A stretch of DNA of 6,182 bases from Thermoflexales bacterium (GCA_030834835.1 JAUQXD010001165.1:1-6182), one strand, 5' to 3'. Positions 1 to 5,546 are shown, numbered from the stretch's first letter. Numbers and translations are program-made. Notes: generated from the letters alone by a model not told the origin.

Positions 1-283
1 CGCGGATGTACTCCTCGGCGCTGAGGCCGGGGACGCGGGAGGCCGCGCGCGTAGCGGTGCCCTTCGTAAACGGCGCTTTGCTGTCATCGCCCTTGGTCTC
101 ATCGTAGGCGTGGCAGCTTACGCAGCCTTCCGCCGATTTGGAACCAAGGGTCTTTGACTCATACAACTGCTTGCCGCGCTCGGGGCTAGGGCCAGTTGCG
201 GCTCCGCCGCCGCCACCGCAGGCCGCCAACACCATCGTCGCTACCAGCGCGACCACAATTCCTATCCATGTTACTTTACGCAT
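1..283 (-). CDS. Membrane-anchored (lipoprotein) c-type cytochrome, 3' end outside window
   Basis: Probable electron-carrying cytochrome c held on the outer face of the membrane by a lipid anchor. The visible 94 residues start MRKVTWIGIV, followed by a hydrophobic stretch to about residue 21 and a lipobox LAAC with the lipidated Cys at 22, then a Gly-rich linker (23-27). A cytochrome c domain begins near residue 36; its heme-binding CVSCH is at 54-58. The axial Met and any second heme site lie beyond the left edge. The start at 283 is preferred because GAGAGGG (293-299) sits 9 nt upstream; the in-frame ATG at 292 directly abuts that site. It follows subunit I by 41 bp, so it is probably co-transcribed and donates electrons to CuA. 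Family and anchoring are well supported; the donor role is inferred from position. Confidence 0.9.
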   Translation of the reverse strand, partial: MRKVTWIGIVVALVATMVLAACGGGGGAATGPSPERGKQLYESKTLGSKSAEGCVSCHAYDETKGDDSKAPFTKGTATRAASRVPGLSAEEYIR

Positions 284-292
284 CTTGTTCAT

Positions 293-299
293 CCCTCTC
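293..299 (-). promoter_or_regulatory. Ribosome binding site of the cytochrome c gene
   Basis: GAGAGGG on the minus strand, 9 nt before the ATG at 283. It decides between that ATG and the in-frame ATG at 292, which it touches without a spacer. Confidence 0.5.
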
Positions 300-324
300 T
301 ATGATTGAATTCACCGGTGCTCTA

Positions 325-1956
325 CTACCACAATTGGAAACCGGGCGCATTGGAAGCAATACTACCGATCAACTGAATCAAAACCGGGCCGTACGCCACC
401 ACGATCATGCCGACCGTGCCCGCCAGCCAGGGCTTCCAGTTGTTCAACCAGTTCGGCATAGGATCGTTGTGCAGCGGCTCGGCAATCGGCATATCCACTT
501 CGACCTTGACCTTCGAGCGCAGCGTCATGACCATCTCCGCGAGGAAGATCACCAACGAGACGAACAGGATCATGCCGCCGATGCCCACCAGCAGAGTCGG
601 GATGCGCCACTCACCTGAACCGTAGTTGTCGATCGCCACACCCAACATCGTGCGGCGTGGCGCGCCCAGCAGACCGATGCGGTGCATGCCGGTCGAGAAG
701 ATCGCCATGCCGCCGAACCACAACCACGCTTGCCACAAAGCCGCCTTCTTACTCCACAGCGCTTTACCCGTGAGATACGGGAGCATCCAGTACAGAATGC
801 CCATGAAACTCAAGGTCACCGCGGTGCCGACCGTCAGGTGGAAGTGGCCGGGCACCCAAGCAGTATTGTGAATGACCAGGTTGATGTTGTAGGACGCATT
901 GATCACGCCGCCTGCGCCGCCGAAAGCGAACAGGATCATTGCCAGCACCTGCGCCGCAAAGGACGGCTCTTTCCACGGGAGGGCACGGATCCAACCGACC
1001 AGCCCCTTGCCACCGCGTGCGCGCGCACCGTTTTCCATCGAGGCGATGACGTTGAAGGCCGTCAACATACTCGGGAAAAACACCGCATACGTCAGCACGG
1101 CATGCAGGAACTTGGCGCCCTCGGTCAGACCCGGATCGACGTACTGGTGGTGCAGACCCAGCGGCGTGGACAGCAGCAGGAACATCCAGAACGAGAAGCG
1201 CGCCAGCGGCTCGCTGAACAACTTGCCGCCCGCCTGTTTGGGGATCATTCCATACCAGGAAACGTAGGCCGGCAGCAGCCAGAAGTAGACCAGCGGGTGA
1301 CCGGTGAACCAGAACAGCGTGCGCGACAACTGCACATCGATGCCCTGTACCAGGCCAAGCGACCACGGCAATATCAGCACCAAAATCTCAGAGGCGATAC
1401 CCAGCGTGCAGATTTGCCACAGCACCACGGTGATGACCGACGCAAACGCCATAAACGGCGTCGTCTGGCCTTTGTTCTCGCGGCGCCACACGACCACGGT
1501 GATGATCAAACTCCACCCCGACACCCAGCTGCCTACGACAAACAGCACCAGGCCCAGGTAGTAATACCAGGGAGCCTGCAGCGGGGGATAGAAGGTGTAC
1601 AGCACTGACGCCTGATTGAGCAGCAGCGGAATCGCGGCGATGACCAACCCGACAACCATCAACCCGAAACCGACCCAGCTAATCCAAATCTTGACGATGG
1701 GTCGCCCCAACGTGCGGACCGTAGCCAGCGTCAGGAAGCCGGTAATAAAGACCGTCGTCCAGACCAACGCATTCAGCACGCCATGCAGCGTCAGACCCTG
1801 ATAATAGGATTGGACGCCGACCGCCTTAAGGGTAGGATACAGATTCAGGCCCATATGCTCAAGCGCCTGAAGCGGCCCAAACAAACTACCCAGCGTCAGG
1901 GCGACGATCGCCACAAGCATGTGTGCGCCAACCAATTTCTTTTCAGCAGCGAACAT
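325..1956 (-). CDS. cbaA: B-type (ba3/cba-like) heme-copper oxidase subunit I
   Basis: Catalytic subunit that reduces O2 to water and pumps protons; integral membrane protein of 543 residues (Thermus CbaA is about 560) with many hydrophobic helices. Ligands are all present: H58 (LTLHGVLNAL) and H373 for the low-spin heme; H371 for the high-spin heme (VPGHFHL); H220, H269 and H270 for CuB (TGHPLVYFWL, LGLHHQYVDPG). Y224 is the CuB-His cross-linking Tyr. Y231, Y235, S296 and T299 match the K-type proton path of Thermus ba3. HPLVYFWLLPAY, IPKQAGGKL and GWIRALPW are B-family signatures. The ATG at 1956 is chosen over a TTG at 1974 because AAAGGAG lies 8 nt before it. ctaB ends 66 bp upstream and a cytochrome c gene follows 41 bp downstream. 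A B-type oxidase is certain; the heme type is not determinable here. Confidence 0.97.
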   Translation of the reverse strand: MFAAEKKLVGAHMLVAIVALTLGSLFGPLQALEHMGLNLYPTLKAVGVQSYYQGLTLHGVLNALVWTTVFITGFLTLATVRTLGRPIVKIWISWVGFGLMVVGLVIAAIPLLLNQASVLYTFYPPLQAPWYYYLGLVLFVVGSWVSGWSLIITVVVWRRENKGQTTPFMAFASVITVVLWQICTLGIASEILVLILPWSLGLVQGIDVQLSRTLFWFTGHPLVYFWLLPAYVSWYGMIPKQAGGKLFSEPLARFSFWMFLLLSTPLGLHHQYVDPGLTEGAKFLHAVLTYAVFFPSMLTAFNVIASMENGARARGGKGLVGWIRALPWKEPSFAAQVLAMILFAFGGAGGVINASYNINLVIHNTAWVPGHFHLTVGTAVTLSFMGILYWMLPYLTGKALWSKKAALWQAWLWFGGMAIFSTGMHRIGLLGAPRRTMLGVAIDNYGSGEWRIPTLLVGIGGMILFVSLVIFLAEMVMTLRSKVKVEVDMPIAEPLHNDPMPNWLNNWKPWLAGTVGMIVVAYGPVLIQLIGSIASNAPGFQLW

Positions 1957-1964
1957 GTCCTTCA

Positions 1965-1971
1965 CTCCTTT
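1965..1971 (-). promoter_or_regulatory. Ribosome binding site of oxidase subunit I
   Basis: Minus-strand AAAGGAG with an 8-nt spacer to the ATG at 1956. It sets the start there rather than at the TTG at 1974, which would put the site inside the coding sequence. A nearby CACCTCC (1978-1984) could partly pair with it, but the stem is short and imperfect. Confidence 0.75.
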
Positions 1972-1982
1972 CAACCTGGGAG

Positions 1983-2010
1983 GTGATAGTAAGAATTCGA
2001 TTTATTTCAA
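1983..2010 (-). promoter_or_regulatory. Weak candidate promoter ahead of subunit I
   Basis: In the 66-bp gap between ctaB and subunit I the minus strand has TTGAAA (2005-2010), a 16-nt spacer, then TATCAC (1983-1988): 5/6 and 4/6 matches to sigma-70-type hexamers. It would give a leader of about 20 nt that keeps the AAAGGAG site. It may be chance; the gene is probably also reached by read-through from ctaB. Confidence 0.22.
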
Positions 2011-2022
2011 CCACACTTGCGG

Positions 2023-2958
2023 CTAGAACAGCATCCCAAGATAAATCCCCAACAGCACGATGCCCAGGTAGATGTTGGAGACCTTGAACAGCTTAACCGC
2101 CCGGGGCCGTTCCGGCTGCCGGAGCAACCGAATGGAATGCCACCCTAACCAGACCGTAGCCATCACGGTCGGCACGACATAGACCCAGCCAAGCGCTGGA
2201 CGAACACTCAGCATCAGCGCGATAAACGCCGTTAAGCCAGTATGCAGCACGATCCACCAGGCCGAGGCATGAGCGTTGGCAATTACGGGCAGCATCGGCA
2301 CATCCGCGCGCTCGTAATCATCCCGATAGGCCAGCGCCAGACTCCAGAAGTGCGTCGGCGTCCAGGCAAAGACCAGCAGCGCCAGGGCAATCACACCCGG
2401 ATCGGCCCAGTTGCCGCCCGCCGCGCCGCCGCTCAACACGGCACAGCTGCCGGCCGCGCCGCCAATGACGATGTTCAACACCGTGCGCGGCTTAAGCCAC
2501 ACCGTGTAAACACCGACATAGATGATTGCGCCCAGTCCCAGAAAGACGGCCAGTTCCCGGCTAAACGGCCAGGCCAGCATCACGGCCAGAATGACCAGGC
2601 CGATACTAACCTCCAACACCGTTTGAGGACGAGCAAAGTCACCCACCGCCAGCGGACGGCGGCGCGTGCGCTGCATCTGCCCGTCACTATCGCGCTCAAG
2701 ATACTGATTGATCGCCGAAGCGCCCGCCGACGACAGCGTACCGGTGACCACCAGCAGGAGCAAATGCCCCGCCGACACCGTGCCACCTGACGCCAGCAAC
2801 GCCCCGCCCACAGAAGCCAACACGAGCAGCACAACTACCCGCAGTTTGAACAGCACGATAAGCTTGTCGGCAGTGGTCTTCAGGCTGGAGACCATGGCCG
2901 GCGCGAGGCTGTTCGCCGCGGTCGAAGGTAAGTTGTAGGCGCCCGGTTCAACTTCCAT
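2023..2958 (-). CDS. ctaB: Protoheme IX farnesyltransferase (heme O synthase)
   Basis: UbiA-superfamily membrane prenyltransferase that attaches a farnesyl group from farnesyl diphosphate to heme B, giving heme O. The 311 residues are of normal family length and mostly hydrophobic helices. The first Asp-rich loop is N84-QYLERDSDGQM-QRT with RPL at 101-103; the usual N-x3-D-x3-D appears as N84, E88, D92, with D90 also present. The second motif is YRDDYERADVPMLPV (211-225). The ATG at 2958 begins 2 bp after the subunit II stop; the reading frame stays open upstream to 3012, but only across subunit II coding sequence. A more internal Met at 22 is possible. Lying between subunits II and I, it almost certainly supplies heme to this oxidase. 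No CtaA (heme A synthase) is in the window, so whether the product is used as heme O or passed on to heme A is open. Confidence 0.96.
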   Translation of the reverse strand: MEVEPGAYNLPSTAANSLAPAMVSSLKTTADKLIVLFKLRVVVLLVLASVGGALLASGGTVSAGHLLLLVVTGTLSSAGASAINQYLERDSDGQMQRTRRRPLAVGDFARPQTVLEVSIGLVILAVMLAWPFSRELAVFLGLGAIIYVGVYTVWLKPRTVLNIVIGGAAGSCAVLSGGAAGGNWADPGVIALALLVFAWTPTHFWSLALAYRDDYERADVPMLPVIANAHASAWWIVLHTGLTAFIALMLSVRPALGWVYVVPTVMATVWLGWHSIRLLRQPERPRAVKLFKVSNIYLGIVLLGIYLGMLF

Positions 2959-2960
2959 GC

Positions 2961-3440
2961 TTATGGCTCGACGATAACGTTGCCAAACATATTCTGGTGG
3001 CCGACGCCACAATACTCGGCGCAGACGTACGGGAACGTGCCGGCTTTAGTGAACGTGTGTGACAATTTGGAGATTTGGCCCGGCAGGATCTGCATGCTGA
3101 CATTCGTGTCCTGGATCCTGAAGCCATGCTGCACGTCAACACTTGTCACATAGAACGTCACTGTCGCGCCCAATGGTACGCGGATTTCCGACGGATAAAA
3201 CTTCCACGGGCTGGCCTGCGCCACGATGTAGGCTTCGTACTTGCCGGGGGCCAGTTCGCGCAAACCGGGATTGTCAAATGGCGGAGTCTGTGCCACCGTC
3301 TTCGGATCGACGCGCGCTTCGGGTGCCGGCACCTGGATGCCGGATGCAAACGCGCTCAGGCCAATTGCCGCCGTAAAGGCCACCAACATGACGATGGTGA
3401 GGGCAATCCACCACTTTTCATAGGTATGAACATGAATCAT
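2961..3440 (-). CDS. cbaB: B-type oxidase subunit II, single-helix CuA protein
   Basis: Electron-entry subunit of the oxidase: an N-terminal helix (about 10-33) and an external cupredoxin domain carrying the binuclear CuA centre. Ligands are visible: H105 (VDVQHGFRI), then C140, E142, C144, H148 and M151 in CAEYCGVGHQNMFG. At 159 residues it matches the short one-helix subunit II of ba3 oxidases (Thermus CbaB is about 168) and not the two-helix A-type form. E8 in YEKWW aligns with the subunit II Glu at the mouth of the K-path in Thermus ba3. The ATG at 3440 has AGGGGTGA (3445-3452) just upstream and overlaps the subunit IIa stop by ATGA. A longer in-frame start at 3485 would lie within subunit IIa and is rejected. 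Probable electron donor: the downstream lipoprotein cytochrome c. Confidence 0.96.
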   Translation of the reverse strand: MIHVHTYEKWWIALTIVMLVAFTAAIGLSAFASGIQVPAPEARVDPKTVAQTPPFDNPGLRELAPGKYEAYIVAQASPWKFYPSEIRVPLGATVTFYVTSVDVQHGFRIQDTNVSMQILPGQISKLSHTFTKAGTFPYVCAEYCGVGHQNMFGNVIVEP

Positions 3441-3580
3441 CGTGTCACCCCTCGTTCGATCAGAGTCAGGTAGACCCAGCTCCACAATACGATGATCGTG
3501 ACCATGTAGCTGAATACGATCACCAGCGTGCCCTTAGGTTGCTGCTCTGACTGATTGGGCTCTGGTTTCTTCGGTGCCAT
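3437..3580 (-). CDS. cbaD: B-type oxidase small subunit IIa (CbaD-like)
   Basis: A 47-residue protein with one membrane helix. It has a polar N-terminus (MAPKKPEPNQSEQQ), then PKGTLVIV, a hydrophobic segment to about residue 40 and the end IERGVTR. The PKG-x-L start of the helix, the W/VY pattern (LWSWVYL) and the RG after the helix match, from memory, Thermus CbaD (subunit IIa), a single helix packed beside subunits I and II that replaces a helix missing from the short subunit II. An ideal AGGAGG lies 9 nt before the ATG. The TGA overlaps the subunit II ATG (ATGA), so translation is coupled and II and IIa are made together. It is too short for a usual gene-length cut-off. The call rests on helix pattern and position; sequence identity in this family is low. 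Confidence 0.87.
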   Translation of the reverse strand: MAPKKPEPNQSEQQPKGTLVIVFSYMVTIIVLWSWVYLTLIERGVTR

Positions 3581-3589
3581 TGCTTTCTT

Positions 3590-3595
3590 CCTCCT
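3590..3595 (-). promoter_or_regulatory. Strong ribosome binding site of subunit IIa
   Basis: Minus-strand AGGAGG, 9 nt before the ATG at 3580. It is the strongest Shine-Dalgarno sequence in the window and supports the 47-codon ORF as a real gene and as the translational entry point for the oxidase genes. Confidence 0.75.
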
Positions 3596-3693
3596 CGTGA
3601 GATCAAATCTGGACAGGCCGGGGGTCCTGCTTACTGCCGGAAGACATCATTGGTCAAATCAGCCTTATAGGCACAACCTCCCTTCCAAAACAC

Positions 3694-4329
3694 TTAACGG
3701 TTGAGCAAATATTCGATATCCGCCGCGATGTCGCGGGCCGGCGTATTAAACGGGAAGATCACGCGCACGTACCCCTTCCGATCGAGCGTGGCGACCGTCG
3801 CGGTGTGATTGACCAGATAACCCAACGCGGATTCCTCGGTGCTCCGCTCGTAGGCGACGCCGTAATACGTGGCGATTTCGGCAATCTGTTCGGGCGTACC
3901 CGTCAGCCCGATGAAACTGGCGTCAAAATGAGGCATGTACTCCGCCAGCACGGGCACCGTATCGCGCTCTGGATCGACCGTGATCATCATCACTTGCACG
4001 TCCTTGCCACGATCGCCCAGCAATTGAACAGCCGCATGCAGTTCGGCCAGCGTGGTCGGGCAGACATCAGGACAGGTGGTATAGCCGAAATACAGCATCA
4101 CTACTTTCCCTTTGTAATCATCCAGCGAAACGGGTTGCCCGTTGTGGCCGGTCAGCGTGAAATTCAGCGCGGGTGTTGGCGATTGAAACAGCGTGCCATG
4201 AAACACATACGGGCGCAGCGCGCCGCCGATCAACCATCCAGCCGCCACCACCACCAACACAGCCACCAACACAACGATGTACACGGGGCGAATCTTCATA
4301 GCCTTGCGATCAGCAACTGCCTCTGTCAT
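3694..4329 (-). CDS. SCO1/SenC family copper chaperone / thiol reductase (canonical copy)
   Basis: Membrane-anchored thioredoxin-fold protein that binds copper and helps mature the CuA site of oxidase subunit II. Of 211 residues, about 15-37 form one N-terminal helix; the rest is the external domain. The three Cu ligands of the family are all present: C86 and C90 in TTCPDVCPTT, and H175 in YLVNHTATV; TVDPERDT (117-124) is also typical. The ATG at 4329 overlaps the previous Sco stop by ATGA and has an AGGTG-like site about 7 nt upstream. A GTG at 4338 would add three residues and is less likely; M11 is another possible start. A 113-bp gap to subunit IIa follows. Role in assembling this oxidase is inferred from the operon. 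Confidence 0.95.
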   Translation of the reverse strand: MTEAVADRKAMKIRPVYIVVLVAVLVVVAAGWLIGGALRPYVFHGTLFQSPTPALNFTLTGHNGQPVSLDDYKGKVVMLYFGYTTCPDVCPTTLAELHAAVQLLGDRGKDVQVMMITVDPERDTVPVLAEYMPHFDASFIGLTGTPEQIAEIATYYGVAYERSTEESALGYLVNHTATVATLDRKGYVRVIFPFNTPARDIAADIEYLLNR

Positions 4330-5033
4330 GGATAACACCTGAATAAGTGCGCAGCCTCATAGGCCAACCGGGCTGCGCCTTGACTATTCTGAATCTCATC
4401 GGCCAGAATGGCGATGTCCTGTGCGACTCGCTCGACATTGAGTTCAACGGCGCGATACTCCGCGCGCACGATGCCAGCCCCATCCACCAACACATAGCGA
4501 GGATCAAGGCGGACCGTGTCAGTCGTGCCGGGTTGATCGTCATAAAACACGCCAAAGCCGCCGCCGACGACGTACTTGGTTCGCAACACATCACCCGCCA
4601 GCCAGTCCCATGTGACCGAATTGGACTGATCTGCGCCGAATTGCGCGGCGTAGGCTTCAAGCGCATCGGGCGTATCGCGTTCGGGATCCACTGATATCGT
4701 CACGAGCGCATAGGGCGTGACAGTCGTGCCTTGATCCAACTTCGCTCGCAGCACTTGCATCCAGGGTGAAGTTTGCGGACAACCTGTGCCGCAGTGCGTA
4801 TGAGTGAAGTTGTAGATCGTCAGGAATCCACGATAATCATCACTCGTCTTGTGCGCGCCGGTTTGATTGGTGAAGGCAAAGCCCGGCGCCAGGCTGACAC
4901 GCGGCAAAACCTTGATCGGCTTGAAGACACTGAAGGCCAGCACCGAGACCACCAGACCGGCCAATAACACGTAGAACAGGCGGAGTAGCCATTTCGATCG
5001 GGTGGCAGGGCGGGCAAGCACGGTAGTCGTCAT
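4326..5033 (-). CDS. SCO1/SenC-like protein lacking the copper-binding His
   Basis: Second Sco-type protein: 235 residues, one N-terminal helix (about 15-37), then a thioredoxin-like domain. C81 and C85 are kept in THTHCGTGCPQT and SVDPERDT is at 114-121, so the family is clear. The third ligand is gone: where the downstream paralogue has H175 (YLVNHTATV) this one has L176 (DTVRLDPRYVLVD). Two extra His (H78, H80) stand just before the first Cys. With a CxxxC pair but no distal His, it may act as a thiol-disulfide reductase for CuA cysteines or bind copper differently; this is inference. The ATG at 5033 follows the pseudo-receiver TGA by 1 bp with only a weak binding site, suggesting coupling. 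The C-terminus (about 215-235) is an extra tail ending FRCYP. Confidence 0.85.
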   Translation of the reverse strand: MTTTVLARPATRSKWLLRLFYVLLAGLVVSVLAFSVFKPIKVLPRVSLAPGFAFTNQTGAHKTSDDYRGFLTIYNFTHTHCGTGCPQTSPWMQVLRAKLDQGTTVTPYALVTISVDPERDTPDALEAYAAQFGADQSNSVTWDWLAGDVLRTKYVVGGGFGVFYDDQPGTTDTVRLDPRYVLVDGAGIVRAEYRAVELNVERVAQDIAILADEIQNSQGAARLAYEAAHLFRCYP

Positions 5034-5034
5034 A

Positions 5035-5379
5035 TCATTCTTGCGAAGTGGATTTGAGCGCCGACAGCAGATCGACCAATGACACATCGGCTACCTGGCG
5101 TTGGTCATACACGACCATCTTGTTCTCGGCCAGCGTCAGGTGAATCACTTTGATCGGCTGCGATTCTGTTCCCAACACCGGGGTCATATCCGCCTGGCGC
5201 AGCGCTTTAGCCGCATGATCGACAATCAATACATCCGGCTTGAGTTCAAGCACCTGCGCCTGGGCTTCACGCCAGGTGTCGGCCGAACCGACGACAGTGA
5301 CAGCTGGTTCTTGAGCGAGCGCGCGCTCCAGCCCGTCACGAAAAAGCCCTCGTCCCACCAGCAAGACTCGCGTTGGCAT
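5035..5379 (-). CDS. Stand-alone degenerate receiver (pseudo-receiver) domain protein
   Basis: A 114-residue protein with no DNA-binding domain. The N-terminal half looks like a NarL-type receiver and resembles the regulator encoded just upstream: GLFRDGLERAL (11-21) against LFREGLARVL, then P-x-x-TVV and PDVLIVD with an Asp at 54 in the phosphoacceptor position. The acidic pair that binds Mg2+ is missing (VGRG where active receivers have a DDH-type motif), and the second half is shortened: no clear conserved Lys, with ENKMVVYDQRQ in place of the usual helix 4/strand 5 region. Phosphorylation is therefore unlikely; a protein-protein or ligand-sensing role is possible. The ATG at 5379 has only a weak AGGT upstream. 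As first clear gene of the Sco/oxidase operon it may tie oxidase expression or assembly to signalling. No known named family recognised. Confidence 0.7.
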   Translation of the reverse strand: MPTRVLLVGRGLFRDGLERALAQEPAVTVVGSADTWREAQAQVLELKPDVLIVDHAAKALRQADMTPVLGTESQPIKVIHLTLAENKMVVYDQRQVADVSLVDLLSALKSTSQE

Positions 5380-5395
5380 AAGTAGACCTAGTTTA

Positions 5396-5491
5396 TCAAC
5401 ATTGCGCCAGATTGTCCTCAGCCAGATGGCGATAATAAAGGCGATAAATCATCAGCCGGGATAGCCATTCGGGTAATAAAATAGTCCGCAT
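5396..5491 (-). CDS. Possible 31-codon small ORF, unproven
   Basis: Open frame with ATG at 5491, beginning MRTILLPEWL, with an Arg/Tyr-rich middle (YRLYYRH) and ending AEDNLAQC, closed by tandem TGA TAA. The make-up looks protein-like and could form an amphipathic helix. It would lie 16 bp before the pseudo-receiver gene. Against it: no good ribosome binding site (only GGA 7 nt upstream), the ATG sits inside a terminator-like palindrome, and third codon positions look less GC-rich than in neighbouring genes. An internal ATG (codon 14) is an alternative start. No homologue recognised. Confidence 0.28.
   Translation of the reverse strand: MRTILLPEWLSRLMIYRLYYRHLAEDNLAQC
5428..5447. repeat. Direct repeat GGCGATAA x2, possible operator
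   Basis: Two exact copies of GGCGATAA (5428-5435 and 5440-5447, plus-strand reading) separated by TAAA, a 12-bp period. They lie in the AT-richer spacer upstream of the pseudo-receiver gene. A second pair, GCCAGAT (5406-5412 and 5421-5427), has a 15-bp period. These may be binding sites, but the first pair also falls within the YRLYYR codons of the possible small ORF. Confidence 0.4.
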
Positions 5492-5512
5492 GGATTAATC
5501 CATGCGGACTAT
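5475..5512 (-). terminator. Palindrome-based intrinsic terminator after the response regulator
   Basis: Positions 5481-5512 are an exact 32-bp palindrome; each arm is 16 bp (ATAGTCCGCATGGATT and its complement), with TTAA at the centre. On the minus strand the hairpin is followed at once by TTTATTA, which with the last T of the palindrome makes the T-tract expected of a Rho-independent terminator. The plus-strand side has no T-tract, so it acts only on the regulator's transcript, whose stop codon lies 34 bp upstream. A perfect dyad could also be a protein-binding site. Confidence 0.65.
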
Positions 5513-5513
5513 C

Positions 5514-5528
5514 GGGCCGTTCCGGCCC
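5514..5528. repeat. Small GC-rich hairpin beside the terminator
   Basis: GGGCCG (5514-5519), a 3-nt loop and CGGCCC (5523-5528) form a 6-bp perfect stem directly upstream (in minus-strand sense) of the 32-bp palindrome. It has no T-tract of its own and may reinforce termination or protect the mRNA end. CCGATCGG (5528-5535) is a further short palindrome that overlaps it by one base. Confidence 0.4.
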
Positions 5529-5546
5529 CGATCGGTTTTCTTGCGC

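Noticed and set aside
682..1608. 308-codon plus-strand ORF antisense to oxidase subunit I
   Set aside because: It lies wholly inside a certain gene, is rich in His/Arg/Gln as expected of the complement of a GC-rich membrane protein, and shows no recognisable domain.
2242..2790. 182-codon plus-strand ORF antisense to ctaB
   Set aside because: Shadow of ctaB codon bias; low-complexity Gln/Arg/His composition, no motif.
2959..3012. Longer N-terminus for CtaB (start at 3012)
   Set aside because: The extension overlaps the CuA-ligand codons of subunit II; the ATG at 2958 fits the family length and the 2-bp spacing.
3441..3485. Longer N-terminus for subunit II (start at 3485)
   Set aside because: It would sit inside subunit IIa, and the ATG at 3440 has its own binding site and family-typical start.
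3608..3640. Terminator between the canonical Sco gene and subunit IIa
   Set aside because: Only a 4-bp GGAC/GTCC stem is seen with no T-tract, so read-through is more likely.
3805..4335. 176-codon plus-strand ORF antisense to the canonical Sco gene
   Set aside because: The opposite strand carries all Sco ligands; this frame has no family features.
5034..5087. Longer N-terminus for the upstream Sco protein (start at 5087)
   Set aside because: The extra 18 residues are read from the pseudo-receiver gene; the ATG at 5033 gives a normal signal-anchor.
5392..5401. TTGAT half-site suggesting an FNR/CRP box
   Set aside because: The partner half ATCAA is not present at the required spacing.
5390..5418. 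AGGACA - 17 nt - TAAACT as promoter of the pseudo-receiver gene (minus strand)
   Set aside because: Only 4/6 matches in each box, and the start would fall within a few bases of the ATG, leaving no leader.
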